Part shown: piece after piece, positions 36,849-45,309 of the stretch
Position numbering within the stretch: the stretch's first letter is position 1
Layout of the letters: each line of letters begins with the position of its first letter
Assembly: GCA_963840725.1 (NCBI GenBank)
Contig: CAWIZY010000023.1
Coordinates: 1 to 62,711 of the forward strand
Source: CAVWDU01 sp963840725
GTDB taxonomy: Bacteria; Pseudomonadota; Gammaproteobacteria; Pseudomonadales; Halieaceae
Length of the DNA stretch: 62,711 nt
Direction of reading: 5' to 3'
The notes under the pieces: generated by a model
Told to the model about the DNA's origin: nothing
The model's database searches: none
What the model saw: only the letters and a program-made list of their open reading frames with translations
Translations under genes and position numbers: made by a program

Positions 36849-38066
36849 TTGAATCGCATCGCCCGGCGCCGTTTTCTGGAGTTTTTAGCCGCCAGCCCAC
36901 TGCTGCTCAGCACGACGGCCGGGCGCGTTATGGCAGAAGAATCCCTCGACACCATCGAACTGCCGGAATTTCTCATCAAGACACCGGACGAGGCGCTGGA
37001 CGTTTTTGACTTTCATGCAGTGGCCCGACACACCTTGCCACCGGCCCATTACGGTTACATCGCCACCGGCACCGATGGCAACGAGACCCTGTCCGCCAAT
37101 CGACGGGCGTTTGAGGATATCTACCTCAGGCCCATGCGCATGGTGAACAGCAGTGCGGTCAGCCTTGAAACCAGCCTGCTCGGCGAGCCGCTGAAATCAC
37201 CGATCGTGCTGGCGCCCGTCGGCAGTCAAAAGGCCTTTCACCCGGACGCAGAAATTGCGACCGCCAGGGCCGCCAGAGTGCATGACCAGTTGCAGATCCT
37301 TTCCAACGTATCATCCAGCTCGATTGATGATGTTATCGCGGCACGGGGTAAGCCCGTGTGGTTTCAGCTCTACCCAACGGACAACTGGTCGGTGGCGCAA
37401 ATGATGCTGAAGCGGGCGGAGAACGCCGGTGCCCGCGTGGTTGTGTTGACCGTGGACCTCAACTCGGGCAGTAACCGGGTGCTGCTGGAACGCTTTGCGC
37501 GCACTGACGACCGCGACTGCTCCGACTGTCACGGCACCAACAGTGCCGAGGACTTCGTGCGCATGAACCCGATGTATCAAGGGGCCCGGGTCACCTTTGA
37601 TAACTTCAACACCTCCAGCATGACCTGGGATTACATCAGCCAGTTGCGTGAAGCCACCTCAATGAAAATCGTCATCAAGGGCCTGGTCACTAGCGAGGAT
37701 GCCGCCAATGCAGTCCAGACCGGCGTTGACGCGGTGTATGTGTCCAACCACGGCGGCCGGGCTGAAGCGAGTGGCTGGGGCGCCATTGAGAGCTTGCCCG
37801 AGGTGGTGGAAGCTGTTGACGGCCGCGTGCCGATCATCGTTGACAGTGGGTTCAGGAGAGGAACGGACATCTTCAAGGCGCTGGGCATGGGGGCGGATGC
37901 GGTGAGCATCGGCCGCGCCTATATCTGGGCGCTGGCCGCTTTTGGTCAGCCTGGTGTGGAGAAAGTGCTGGAGATGCTGAATGCTGAACTGGCGATGGTG
38001 ATGGGGCAGATGGGTGTGGAGCGTGTGGCGGATATTGGGCCTGAGTACATTGGGATTCGGGGCTAA
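36849..38066 (+). CDS. Exported FMN-dependent alpha-hydroxy-acid dehydrogenase with a CxxCH motif
   Basis: This 405-residue protein belongs to the lactate/glycolate oxidase family. It begins with a twin-arginine type signal (ARRRFLEFLAASPLLL), and a TTG start at 36849 with AGGG upstream fits. The TIM-barrel blocks include LKSPIVLAPVGSQKAFHPDAE, VWFQLYP, VVVLTVDLNSG, MKIVIKGLVTSEDA and YVSNHGGR (catalytic His, substrate Arg), and PIIVDSGFRRGTDIFKALGMGADAVSIGR. In the loop after VLLERFAR it has DCSDCHGTN, a CxxCH heme-c motif (37518-37532), which suggests a covalently bound heme passing electrons onward in the periplasm. Product would be a 2-keto acid. Confidence 0.92.
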   Translation: MNRIARRRFLEFLAASPLLLSTTAGRVMAEESLDTIELPEFLIKTPDEALDVFDFHAVARHTLPPAHYGYIATGTDGNETLSANRRAFEDIYLRPMRMVNSSAVSLETSLLGEPLKSPIVLAPVGSQKAFHPDAEIATARAARVHDQLQILSNVSSSSIDDVIAARGKPVWFQLYPTDNWSVAQMMLKRAENAGARVVVLTVDLNSGSNRVLLERFARTDDRDCSDCHGTNSAEDFVRMNPMYQGARVTFDNFNTSSMTWDYISQLREATSMKIVIKGLVTSEDAANAVQTGVDAVYVSNHGGRAEASGWGAIESLPEVVEAVDGRVPIIVDSGFRRGTDIFKALGMGADAVSIGRAYIWALAAFGQPGVEKVLEMLNAELAMVMGQMGVERVADIGPEYIGIRG

Positions 38067-38109
38067 CTGCAGGCTGTATGCACTCAGACCCCATTAATTT
38101 CGAGAATAA

Positions 38110-38430
38110 ATGTTGAGCTCACGCGGTTGGCGTATCGTAATCCTCACCGGGCTGATCCTGGCCATCGCGGTGGGCGCAGTCTACGCGGTAGAGGCGGACA
38201 AAGAGGTGCGTATTCTGTGCGGCCTGTTCAAGCCAGGAACCCCTGAGGCGGAAATGGACCGGATTATTGGCACAGCCAGTTTTCTGCAGGTAGAGGAGAT
38301 TCGCGAGGACGAGCGCCGGGTCAGGGAGGTTTCTAGTCTGGTTAACCTGGGGCGCAATGGTTGCCGCGTGACGTTGGCTGAAGGTGAGGTGGTGCAGTTG
38401 CAGGTAAGGGATGGCTTTTGGGGATCGTAA
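38110..38430 (+). CDS. Small exported or membrane-anchored protein, unknown
   Basis: A 106-residue frame with an N-terminal hydrophobic segment (IVILTGLILAIAVGAVYA) and a soluble part (ILCGLFKPGTPEAEMDRIIGTASFLQVEEIREDERRVREVSS). The start lies 43 bp after the dehydrogenase stop. The pattern resembles small periplasmic lipoprotein-like folds, but no family is certain. Confidence 0.55.
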   Translation: MLSSRGWRIVILTGLILAIAVGAVYAVEADKEVRILCGLFKPGTPEAEMDRIIGTASFLQVEEIREDERRVREVSSLVNLGRNGCRVTLAEGEVVQLQVRDGFWGS

Positions 38431-38645
38431 AAGGAATCGTGCAGTCACCGCTGAAATCTCCAGTGCTCCAATCCGAAATTTAAGGAAGCGCTCAACCATC
38501 ATTCAATTAAATCATTGACGCCCCTCTCGCTGACCACAATATTGACAGTGTTGGGCTGCCGCTACCCATGGCAGCTTAAACCCAGTTCAGGTATCCACTT
38601 ATAGAATCGGGTTTGCTGTTCAAAGAACAGGGGCCACCTCTCTCT
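38431..38645. other. Intergenic region left of the IS6 fragment
   Basis: No gene is seen. The right part could be the non-coding end of the IS6-type element, but I found no matching inverted repeat. Confidence 0.25.
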
Positions 38646-39030
38646 TCATGCTACCGCCCTACTCCATTCACTGAGCGCACTGATCCTGAGATCCCGATAA
38701 TATTGTGCTCTGACCAGGTGCCTACCAAGATTGAATAAATTACTGACAGCAGCATGGGCACCCAGAAATCGCTGGGCCTGCATCATCGACCTGAACCGCC
38801 TCATCCCTCGCTCTCTCACCCTGGTCGACTCATGAGAATGCTCTGCCCGATTATTTTCATATTGCTGTGTGCGGTGAATTGTCTCAGGAATTAGTTCCCG
38901 GTGCGCGACTCCACAGCTCCTCAGCTTGTCGGTCACGATCTTCCTTGGCTGACCGCCATGACTTCGTAACAGACGCTTGAAAAACTGCTTCGCTGCAGCC
39001 CCCGGCCGGCTCTTACTCCCGATGCTTAAA
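38646..39030 (-). pseudogene. IS6-family transposase, C-terminal fragment
   Basis: About 125 residues (AAAKQFFKRLLRSHGGQPRKIVTDKLRSC, ENNRAEHSHESTRVRERGMRRFRSMMQAQRFLGAHAAVSNLF) match the second half of the IS26/IS6 DDE transposase, with the Asp (VTDKLRS) and Glu (RAEHSH). The first half is missing. Past 39030 the same frame runs antisense to cho and is not coding. Confidence 0.85.
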
Positions 39031-39149
39031 CACCGGCGAATCAGCTTTTTTGAATGAGCGTGAAGCTTGCCCATCGCGTAAGTCCAATTGAAGCCGGCTG
39101 TCGTAAACAATGAAGAATCTGTCTCTGCGGAAAACCCAAAAGCTACCCC

Positions 39150-40034
39150 ATGCAGTCGCTGCACTATACCCTGGCCGATGAGGCCGCAGAGGCGCCACCC
39201 GCCTGCCCGGGCGTGTACCGCTTTCTCGACCAGAATGACCAGGTGCTTTACGTCGGCAAGAGCATCAACATTCGCAACCGGGTGCGCAGTCACCTTGCCG
39301 AGTCCAGCCAGACAAACCGTCAGCGAAGGTTGCTCCACGCCACCCGTCGTATCGACAGTGAGCCGACCGCAGGCGAAGCGGGTGCATTGCTGCTTGAGAA
39401 CGCCGCAATCAAACAACAGATGCCGACCTATAACCGCCGCCAGCGCGCAGTGCGGCGGATGTGGTCAATTGTCCTGGAGCCCGATGATGCCGGCTCCCTG
39501 CGTCCCGTTCTGGATTGTTTTAATCTGGACAACCCCGACATACGCGGTGCTTACGGTTTTTACGCCAGCCGCTTCGCGGCTCGCAAGGCGCTCGATACGC
39601 TTGCGCGGTCAGAGGCGCTATGTCCCATTGCCCTTGGCCTGGAAAGCGGCAAAGGACCCTGTTTCCAACGACAGATAAGCCGCTGCCGTGGCGTCTGTGA
39701 GGGCAAGGAATCACTGGCCGGCCACAGTGCTCGATTGCAGCAGGCGCTGGCATCCCGTCAGTTATCGGCCTGGCCCTCCACGGAGCCACTGGTGCTCCAC
39801 GAATGCGCAGCCGAGCCGCTGGCCTGTCAGCCGGCGGAGCAATGGCACCTGCTGCATAATTGGATGTACCTGGGCACTTATCCCTCGCTGGACCTCGCAC
39901 GTCGTGAGCGGCAGGACAACACGTTCATGTTCGATCGGGACACACACCGTATCCTGCGCGGTATCTTGCGTCAGGGTAATCTCGGGCTATATCGGCTTGA
40001 TTCCGCAGAAGCGGTGACCTGGCCTGCAGGGTGA
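39150..40034 (+). CDS. cho: Cho, UvrC-like excinuclease
   Basis: A 294-residue protein, the same length as E. coli Cho. It has a GIY-YIG nuclease domain at residues 17-105 (PGVYRFLDQNDQVLYVGKSINIRNRVRSHL, and the Glu in AGEAGALLLENAAIKQ). The middle part contains GPCFQRQISRCRGVCEGKES, as in UvrC/Cho. Cho makes the 3' incision in UvrAB-dependent repair, farther from the lesion than UvrC. The next gene to the right is a broken photolyase, so this may have been a DNA-repair pair. Confidence 0.9.
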   Translation: MQSLHYTLADEAAEAPPACPGVYRFLDQNDQVLYVGKSINIRNRVRSHLAESSQTNRQRRLLHATRRIDSEPTAGEAGALLLENAAIKQQMPTYNRRQRAVRRMWSIVLEPDDAGSLRPVLDCFNLDNPDIRGAYGFYASRFAARKALDTLARSEALCPIALGLESGKGPCFQRQISRCRGVCEGKESLAGHSARLQQALASRQLSAWPSTEPLVLHECAAEPLACQPAEQWHLLHNWMYLGTYPSLDLARRERQDNTFMFDRDTHRILRGILRQGNLGLYRLDSAEAVTWPAG

Positions 40035-40042
40035 TCCGCCAT

Positions 40043-40283
40043 TAGTATTTCGCCGGAATGGTTCAAACGTGACCTGCGGCTGGAGGATCACCAGCCGCAG
40101 GCAGATGCGATAAAGGCTGGCCGCCCTGTCCTGATGCTCTACTGCTTTGAGTCCGAGCTGATGGACGACCCGCACTACTCCGAGCGCCACTGGCTTTTCG
40201 TTGGTGAGTCGCCTCGGGATATAAACGCCCAACTCAGCCAGTACCAGTGTCGTGTCCACGTGTTCCGGGGAGACATGCTGGAC
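40043..40283 (+). pseudogene. Deoxyribodipyrimidine photolyase, N-terminal fragment cut by IS91
   Basis: The fragment reads ISISPEWFKRDLRLEDHQPQ, VLMLYCFESELMDDPHYSERHWLFVGESPRD and VHVFRGDMLD, matching the antenna-binding alpha/beta domain of photolyases/cryptochromes. At 40281-40283 it passes directly into IS91 transposase (HPQAMGKVLGIV). The FAD-binding catalytic domain is gone. No good start codon is seen in frame before ISIS; it may originally have begun with a few more residues. Confidence 0.75.
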
Positions 40284-40365
40284 CTGCACCCCCAGGCCAT
40301 GGGCAAGGTGCTCGGCATCGTCGCGCTCGACCGATGTCGCGCTCGACCCTGCGGAAGACGACGAT

Positions 40366-40395
40366 GCTCCACCCATAAAGAGGGGTGGGCCCTGC
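40366..40395 (+). repeat. Class B palindromic unit
   Basis: ACCCATAAAGAGGGGTGGGC then CCTGCCACAG is nearly identical to the unit at 51058 in copy 3, at the same place in the transposase. Confidence 0.7.
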
Positions 40396-40627
40396 CACAG
40401 ATTTTGGGCAGTTTGGTATCCTCGGCAATTGCTCCTGCGTTGCTCTACCTCCTGCATCCATGCAGTCGTACCGGAGCGCCGTTGGTCCTCAGCAAGGACG
40501 CGAGGCCTTCATGATTCGCACCATCCGTCCGCTGGACAGACCTGATCCCGGACTGGAGCGGGTGGCCAAGGCTAACGGGTTCTCACTTCACGCGGGGGTG
40601 AGTTGCGAAGGGCATCAAAAGGAGAAG

Positions 40628-40669
40628 GTAAGGGCTGGTAAGGACCGAGAGACTGCCCTGGGGCACAAG
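40628..40669 (-). repeat. 42-nt in-frame palindromic insert, class C, reverse orientation
   Basis: Fourteen codons (VRAGKDRETALGHK) lie between HQKEK and RERL. Copy 1 (HQKDKRERI at 9139) and copy 2 (HERDKVERL) lack it. The reverse complement CTTGTGCCCCAGGGCA, then CTCTCGG matches the class C unit at 17284. Confidence 0.85.
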
Positions 40670-40681
40670 CGAGAACGGCTG

Positions 40682-40700
40682 TGTACCCGATAAAGCGGGG
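40682..40700 (+). repeat. Class B palindromic unit at a deletion junction
   Basis: TACCCGATAAAGCGGGGCAA joins RERLC to RGKGAKR; the intervening 80-100 codons of transposase are missing. Confidence 0.7.
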
Positions 40701-40761
40701 CAAAGGTGCGAAGCGCCTCCCCAGCAAGGAAGTAGCTTCACCTGCTGAGCGTCAAGCGGCG

Positions 40762-40785
40762 AGAGCCTGCCCCGCTTTATCGGGT
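40762..40785 (-). repeat. 24-nt in-frame palindromic insert, class B, reverse orientation
   Basis: Eight codons (RACPALSG) lie between ERQAA and MTWAQ. Copies 1, 2 and 3 have MTWAQRL without it (9437, 17518 and 51458). The DNA is the reverse complement of the unit at 9563. Confidence 0.88.
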
Positions 40786-41000
40786 ATGACATGGGCTCAG
40801 GCGCGTGGTAACAGGCGCGTGAAGCGTGAACAGGCGCGTGGTAACAGGCGCGTGGTAACGGCGCCTGAAACGCGTTTTTTCCGTCGATATCGAGCTCTGC
40901 GGTCGCTGTGGCGGGTCTGCCAGGGTCATTGCTTGCCCTCCGCCGTGCTGCAGTCCAGGGATGGACGAACATGAGTTGCAAGCTCACCGATGCGGGCACT

Positions 41001-41430
41001 ACTTCAGCGGTCCGGCGTCCCGGAGAATAGGCTAACTTTTCGCGAGGATTTAAGACTCAGCAACTAAGCGCAGAAAATCTTCTCACAACACCTCTTTTAT
41101 CCCACCCATACTTAAATGACAGGTCTAAGTGTCCGATGTTTTGGCGAGGTACTTTCGCAAACTCGAACGGGCCGCTTTGAACTGCTGATATCAGCTAGGG
41201 TCAACTTGATCTCCCGAATCGGTAGCTGACGAAGTGGAAGCGGTCAACGGTTTGTCATCTGGTTGAATATTCTGCAGCTTGTCGCTTTGGCTACAAGAGC
41301 GATCGTTTTTGGCTGCACCGGCTCTGGGTGCCGCTTTCGACTCAATGCGCTTCTCTGACTGTCAGCTTTCTTTACAGTTGCCGGGTAGCCACTGTATTCC
41401 GACCCGCTGGAAGGTGCCGGTTTACTAGGG
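41001..41430. other. Gap with no gene seen
   Basis: No convincing gene. The left 110 bp may be the right end of the IS91 element (CCTCTTTTATCCCACCCATACTT near 41090-41113 resembles 9952-9968). The right end holds the sigma-54 promoter of the PEP-CTERM gene. Confidence 0.4.
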
Positions 41431-41446
41431 TGGCATGTTAATTGCC
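41431..41446 (+). promoter_or_regulatory. Sigma-54 (RpoN) promoter
   Basis: TGGCATGTTAATTGCC fits the -24/-12 consensus TGGCAYR-N4-TTGCW almost fully. It lies 34 bp before the start of the PEP-CTERM-like gene. PEP-CTERM genes in exosortase-bearing bacteria are often preceded by RpoN promoters under PrsR-type activators, which supports the call. Confidence 0.8.
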
Positions 41447-41479
41447 TGCCATAAGCAAGGAAAACCAAGAGGACATCCA

Positions 41480-42019
41480 ATGACAAACGCCTACCGGCTA
41501 GCAGTAGCATTACTCTTCCTGATCCCTGTTCAAGCACCAGTGGCCAGTGCCAGCCTGATAATAGAGGGGGATTTCTCGATTCAGTTCGCACCAGGCCCCC
41601 TGTTCTCTGGTGCGTTTTCAGCCCTGTTCGACGACAGTGTAGTAACCGGCGTTGGCATTGAAAACTTCAATGACCTGGCGATACTCACCACGTTATCCCT
41701 GGATACCAATCCGATTAATGGAGTGGCCTTTGACACACTAAATACCGGGCTCGATCTTCGCTTTACCGCCGGGGCTCTCACCGGGCTGGTTATCGGTGGG
41801 CTGCCGGATGTCTCATTCTTCGGAGGAGCAGTTGGTGCTGATTTCGCGGTTCGTTTCACTGACGGAATATCTAACGCTCATGGTCTGCGAATAGATGATA
41901 CGCTATATACTGGAGCCGATTTCGATGGAAGATTCATTTCCAGGTCTGTTCCTCTCCCGCCAACCCTCGCCCTGTTGGCACTCGGCCTGCTGGCGATGCG
42001 ACGAAGAACTGCTGCGTGA
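41480..42019 (+). CDS. PEP-CTERM-like exported protein
   Basis: This 179-residue protein has a signal peptide (MTNAYRLAVALLFLIPVQAPVASAS), a beta-rich, low-charge middle part with no cysteines, and a C-terminal sorting signal of the PEP-CTERM type: VPLPPTLALLALGLLAMRRR, that is, a PxP-like motif, hydrophobic span and Arg cluster. Exosortase would cut it and export it to the cell surface or matrix. The ATG at 41480 has AAGAGGA upstream. A sigma-54 promoter lies just upstream. No exosortase is in the window. Confidence 0.85.
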   Translation: MTNAYRLAVALLFLIPVQAPVASASLIIEGDFSIQFAPGPLFSGAFSALFDDSVVTGVGIENFNDLAILTTLSLDTNPINGVAFDTLNTGLDLRFTAGALTGLVIGGLPDVSFFGGAVGADFAVRFTDGISNAHGLRIDDTLYTGADFDGRFISRSVPLPPTLALLALGLLAMRRRTAA

Positions 42020-42084
42020 GAGAAGCCCTGTCCCTTCTGAAAACATAATCGTGCAGATAGATTGGTCATTTCTTGCTATCGCCA

Positions 42085-42994
42085 TCAGGCTGCTACTCTT
42101 GTGTAACGATGGTGCAGACCACCGACACAGGGGAGCGCCACAATATTTCCCATCTCTGGTGGTTCAACTCGTCTGGTATTAGGCGGATCTTTTTTCAGCA
42201 ACAAATGCGTTCTGCAGGCATGGTAATATTTGAAATATTCGCGACGGGTTCTGCGCAGATGCCGCTCATTGAAAACGATGACGTGATCCAGACAATCCCG
42301 ACGTATGGATCCTATGATTCTTTCAATGCTTCCACCAATTGCTGTGCTGTCCATCGAGCTGGGGGGTGCGCTGTCACGTCGAAGTGTACAACTTGCCGGC
42401 GACCATGGCTGAGCACGATGAATACATATAGCACTCGAAATCCAGCGGTCGGAACGGTGAAGAAATCAATCCCGACGATACCGTCGGCATGGTTTTCGAG
42501 TAACGTACGCCAGGTCTGGGAGGGCGGATTCCGGTGACGAACCATGTACTTTGATACGGTAGCTTGAGAGATCTCTACGCCCAGCTTGGGCAATTCCCCA
42601 TGAATTCGTGGCGCGCGGTAGCAGGAGCACCCCAGCCCACATTGGTTGCCTGCATTTCTCGGATCAGCTTGGGCAGGCCCCTGTCAATAGCTGGTCGCCC
42701 CGGCTTAGGGCCTCGACTCTTACAACGCCAATATAGGCGGAAGCCCTGCCGATGCCAGCGTACAACCGTATCGGGATGCAACGCGTGCAACATCGCTCGC
42801 CATCCGTCGACGTATCTGGAGAACAAGATCCAAAACAGGCGGTCGAGAGTCGATACACGCGGGCGCTTTACCGATGGTTTGATCATTGCGAGTTGCTGGC
42901 GGAGTGCCACATTCTCCAGTGTCAATTGACGGCGTGACTTGAATAGAGAATGAACGAAAGCGGCTATGTGGAGAACAAATGGCATGCCTGCCAT
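42085..42994 (-). pseudogene. IS481/IS3-like integrase-core transposase, frameshifted with internal deletion
   Basis: The N-terminal part (FKSRRQLTLENVALRQQLAMI, RYVDGWRAMLHALHPDTVVRWHRQGF) is in one frame, then GVEISQATVSKYMVRHRNPPSQTWRTLLENHADGIVGIDFF with the first Asp, and VFIVLSHGRRQVVHF. The second Asp block (DRDxxYG) is missing: AQQLVEALKES passes straight to ERIIGSIRRDCLDHVIVFNERHL. It ends with VALPCVGGLHHRY, the usual family end. Confidence 0.85.
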
Positions 42995-43043
42995 CCTCTA
43001 TCCGTAACGGAAAATAATCAAGAAATTCAAAACAATCGAATAT

Positions 43044-43832
43044 TCAGGACCCACAGCTGTTGCGCTCTGCATTGGAGGACACGGGATCTACGGCATCGAC
43101 CGGCCTGCCCTTCAATACTTTGCGTCCGCTTATCATGGCCGAGGTCAGCCCGCCGTCCTCGCGCAATTCCGTGATCACCACCCCGGCAACGTGGATCACA
43201 ATGCCGATGGTAAGCAAATAGAAGCTGTACAGATGGACCAGCGCGATGGGCTTGCGCAATGAGCGCATGTACGCGTATGCGGCCTCATCGTACATTTCGG
43301 GTGAGTACGGCATCAGCGTGGCGGGGTCGACCCCGGCCGCGGCGATCGAGTTTGCAACCCAGGAACCGAAGGGCGGAAAGTAGATGTCGGTGCCGGCCAG
43401 CACCAGTCCGGTTAACGCCTGTACGATCATGAGCACCAGCAACCCGGTGACGGCTATGCGCCCCAGCGGATTGTGGCCGAGGTAAGGTTCGGGCTTGCCC
43501 TCGACAAAAGACCTGCTATAGCGACGCAGGCGCCGGAAATAGCCCTTGCCACCCGGCAACATTTGACGCCACCGGGCATAAAAGCCGCCAAAGAACCCCC
43601 AGGCAAGCCGCACGGCGATGTTGAGCGCGAACACATAGCCTGCCCATACATGTAAGGTCTTCAGCAGAATTTTGCCGGCATTGGAGATATCCAGTGCGCC
43701 GGCATTGAGAATTACCAGGCCCAGCCCAATGAGTGTGAGCACGCAGAGCACGTTGATCCAGTGAAACGCCCGCGTGGGCACATCCCATACGCGGTAGGAC
43801 TTGAAGTCGGTCATGTCAGGTTCGTGCTTCAT
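43044..43832 (-). CDS. Cytochrome b561-type membrane protein
   Basis: A 262-residue protein with four to five membrane segments and paired histidines for heme b: RAFHWINVLCVLTLIGLGLVI, LHVWAGYVFALNIAVRLAW, and ALVHLYSFYLLTIGIVIHVAGVV. This is the cytochrome b/b6 domain family that includes the b subunit of Ni-Fe hydrogenase and of thiosulfate or formate enzymes. It moves electrons across the inner membrane to or from quinone. It follows the similar gene at 43870-44532 with 37 bp between them, so both are probably one operon. No partner dehydrogenase is next to it. Confidence 0.9.
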   Translation of the reverse strand: MKHEPDMTDFKSYRVWDVPTRAFHWINVLCVLTLIGLGLVILNAGALDISNAGKILLKTLHVWAGYVFALNIAVRLAWGFFGGFYARWRQMLPGGKGYFRRLRRYSRSFVEGKPEPYLGHNPLGRIAVTGLLVLMIVQALTGLVLAGTDIYFPPFGSWVANSIAAAGVDPATLMPYSPEMYDEAAYAYMRSLRKPIALVHLYSFYLLTIGIVIHVAGVVITELREDGGLTSAMISGRKVLKGRPVDAVDPVSSNAERNSCGS

Positions 43833-43869
43833 CGTAAAATTCCCAGTCGACAGGATTGTCTAGTCACAA

Positions 43870-44532
43870 TTACAGTTCGTTCGGTTTTCGACCTGTAAAC
43901 ATCGACTTGATCAGGTTCTCCCTGTGTGTATAGCTGGAGAAAAGTACCCCGGCGACATGAAGCCCCACCAGCAATAGCGTCAGGTTTGCAAAGACTTCGT
44001 GAGTCTCCTCCCAGAATTCCTCACTGGCCTCATCCTTGCTTCCATTGGCACTATGACGCTTGTCACCATCGTCATCCGCATAGGCTTTCGCCACCAGTAT
44101 GGAGGCTCCAGCGGGCGCCGGGGCCTCTGCTACCCAACTTGCGAGCGGGCCCATATTCTCCTCAAGGGCATAAAGGTAAAGCCCGGAAACTATCGTCCCG
44201 GTCATGCTCAGCAGGAGGGCAACGACCATGGCACCCCCCGCTGGATTGTGACCAATAAAGCGTTTTGCCCGGTTGGACAATAGATCGCCGATATAATGCA
44301 GCGTAACAATGGGAGAGCGGACAAAGTTGCTAAATCTGGCATATTTGGTTCCCACAAGCCCCCAAAGCACCCGCAGGCACACAATGACACCTGCGACATA
44401 TCCGGCATAGACGTGCTGCGTCAGGAAGTCATCTTCGGTGAAATAGGCCGTAAAGAACGCCACTACCAGGGTCCAATGCCCAATTCGGACAACCGGATCC
44501 CAGACCTTTGTCATACCACTGCCGTTTTTCAT
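43870..44532 (-). CDS. Cytochrome b561-type membrane protein
   Basis: A 220-residue protein starting MKNGSGMTKVWDPVVRIGHWTLV. It has four membrane segments and heme histidines in RIGHWTLVVAFF, QHVYAGYVAGVIVCLRVLW and ETHEVFANLTLLLVGLHVAGVLF. A periplasmic loop of about 45 residues is acidic and His-poor (YADDDGDKRHSANGSKDEA). This matches cytochromes that accept electrons from periplasmic c-type cytochromes. It is the first gene of the pair and is divergent from the LuxR regulator, 109 bp away. Confidence 0.9.
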   Translation of the reverse strand: MKNGSGMTKVWDPVVRIGHWTLVVAFFTAYFTEDDFLTQHVYAGYVAGVIVCLRVLWGLVGTKYARFSNFVRSPIVTLHYIGDLLSNRAKRFIGHNPAGGAMVVALLLSMTGTIVSGLYLYALEENMGPLASWVAEAPAPAGASILVAKAYADDDGDKRHSANGSKDEASEEFWEETHEVFANLTLLLVGLHVAGVLFSSYTHRENLIKSMFTGRKPNEL

Positions 44533-44640
44533 AAGGCTATCTCTGTCGTTTGTGCAGGCATAAGATGGTCTAAATTTTCCTCTGGTACCATACGACATAT
44601 GCCCAATACCGAACCTTATTAGCCTGAGATAACACCCTAT

Positions 44641-45153
44641 ATGTCTAATGACGTACATGAATGGCACACAAGAGTTGCCATCTTACTTTTTGCAATCATC
44701 GTGCTCCTCATTGGGTGGGACGTTGCTGCCGACCATCGAGATAGTGTCAATTTCAGTCACATGATCATCGAGGTACTCGCCATGTCAGTCGCGGCAAGTG
44801 GCACCGTACTTCTTTGGCTTCAGCTTCGCCGGGCTCAGTCAGACCTGGCCCAGGCGCTGGTAGAGAATGAGCAGTGGTCCAGAGATAATCGCGAGCTTCT
44901 CCAGGGCCTTGGTGCGGCGATCCAAAAGCAATTTGGCATCTGGTGTCTTACCAAAGCCGAGGCAGAGATCGGGCTATTCATCCTGAAAGGCCTTAGCCAC
45001 AAAGAAATCGCCCAGATACGGCAGACCAGCGAGCGGACTATTCGGGAACAGGCTCGTGCGCTGTACAGAAAATCGGGACTCTCTGGCAGAGCCGAACTTT
45101 CCGCCTATTTCCTGGAGGATCTGTTACTACCCTGGAGTGACGAACAAACTTGA
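44641..45153 (+). CDS. Membrane-anchored LuxR-type regulator
   Basis: A 170-residue protein with two N-terminal membrane segments (RVAILLFAIIVLLIGWDVAA and VLAMSVAASGTVLLWLQL), a coiled-coil linker (RRAQSDLAQALVENEQWSRDNRELL) and a C-terminal LuxR helix-turn-helix (LTKAEAEIGLFILKGLSHKEIAQIRQTSERTIREQARALYRKSG). No receiver or ligand domain is present, so the membrane part is the likely sensor. Divergence from the two cytochrome b genes suggests it controls them, perhaps in response to redox or membrane state. It starts with ATG. Confidence 0.9.
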   Translation: MSNDVHEWHTRVAILLFAIIVLLIGWDVAADHRDSVNFSHMIIEVLAMSVAASGTVLLWLQLRRAQSDLAQALVENEQWSRDNRELLQGLGAAIQKQFGIWCLTKAEAEIGLFILKGLSHKEIAQIRQTSERTIREQARALYRKSGLSGRAELSAYFLEDLLLPWSDEQT

Positions 45154-45179
45154 GCCCGAGTAACTGCGCCGATCCAAGC

Positions 45180-45300
45180 AAGCCAAAGTACGCTACCGCG
45201 GGCCGAACACTACACGGCACACTTTCATCAGCCAATTGCTGACCGCCCGCATCGCGAAAGAATGGATCATTCGTCAAGTCGGTCATACCAGTTTCCGGCA
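45180..45300 (+). pseudogene. Tyrosine recombinase (integrase) fragment
   Basis: A run of about 35 codons reads AKVRYRGPNTTRHTFISQLLTARIAKEWIIRQVGHTS, with the His-x-x-Arg-like (TRHTF) and GHTS blocks of the catalytic C-terminus. Neither the start nor the tyrosine remains. It is a trace of a former integrated element. Confidence 0.7.
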
Positions 45301-45309
45301 CCGAGCCCG

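Larger units (their letters stand above)
40284..41000 (+). mobile_element. IS91-family element, rearranged fragment
   Basis: Scrambled transposase pieces in order: HPQAMGKVLGIV (40281), a class B unit (40370), SVGPQQGREAFMIRTIRPLDRPDPG with GFSLHAGVSCEGHQKEK (40470-40627), a 42-nt insert, RERL, a class B unit at a deletion junction (40685), RGKGAKRLPSKEVASPAERQAA, a 24-nt insert and MTWAQ. Short direct repeats (GGTAACAGGCGCGT) follow at 40800-40860. It cut the photolyase gene. Confidence 0.7.

Noticed and set aside
45180..45300. Prophage or integrative element attachment region
   Set aside because: Only about 35 codons of integrase remain and no phage or att-like repeats are visible.
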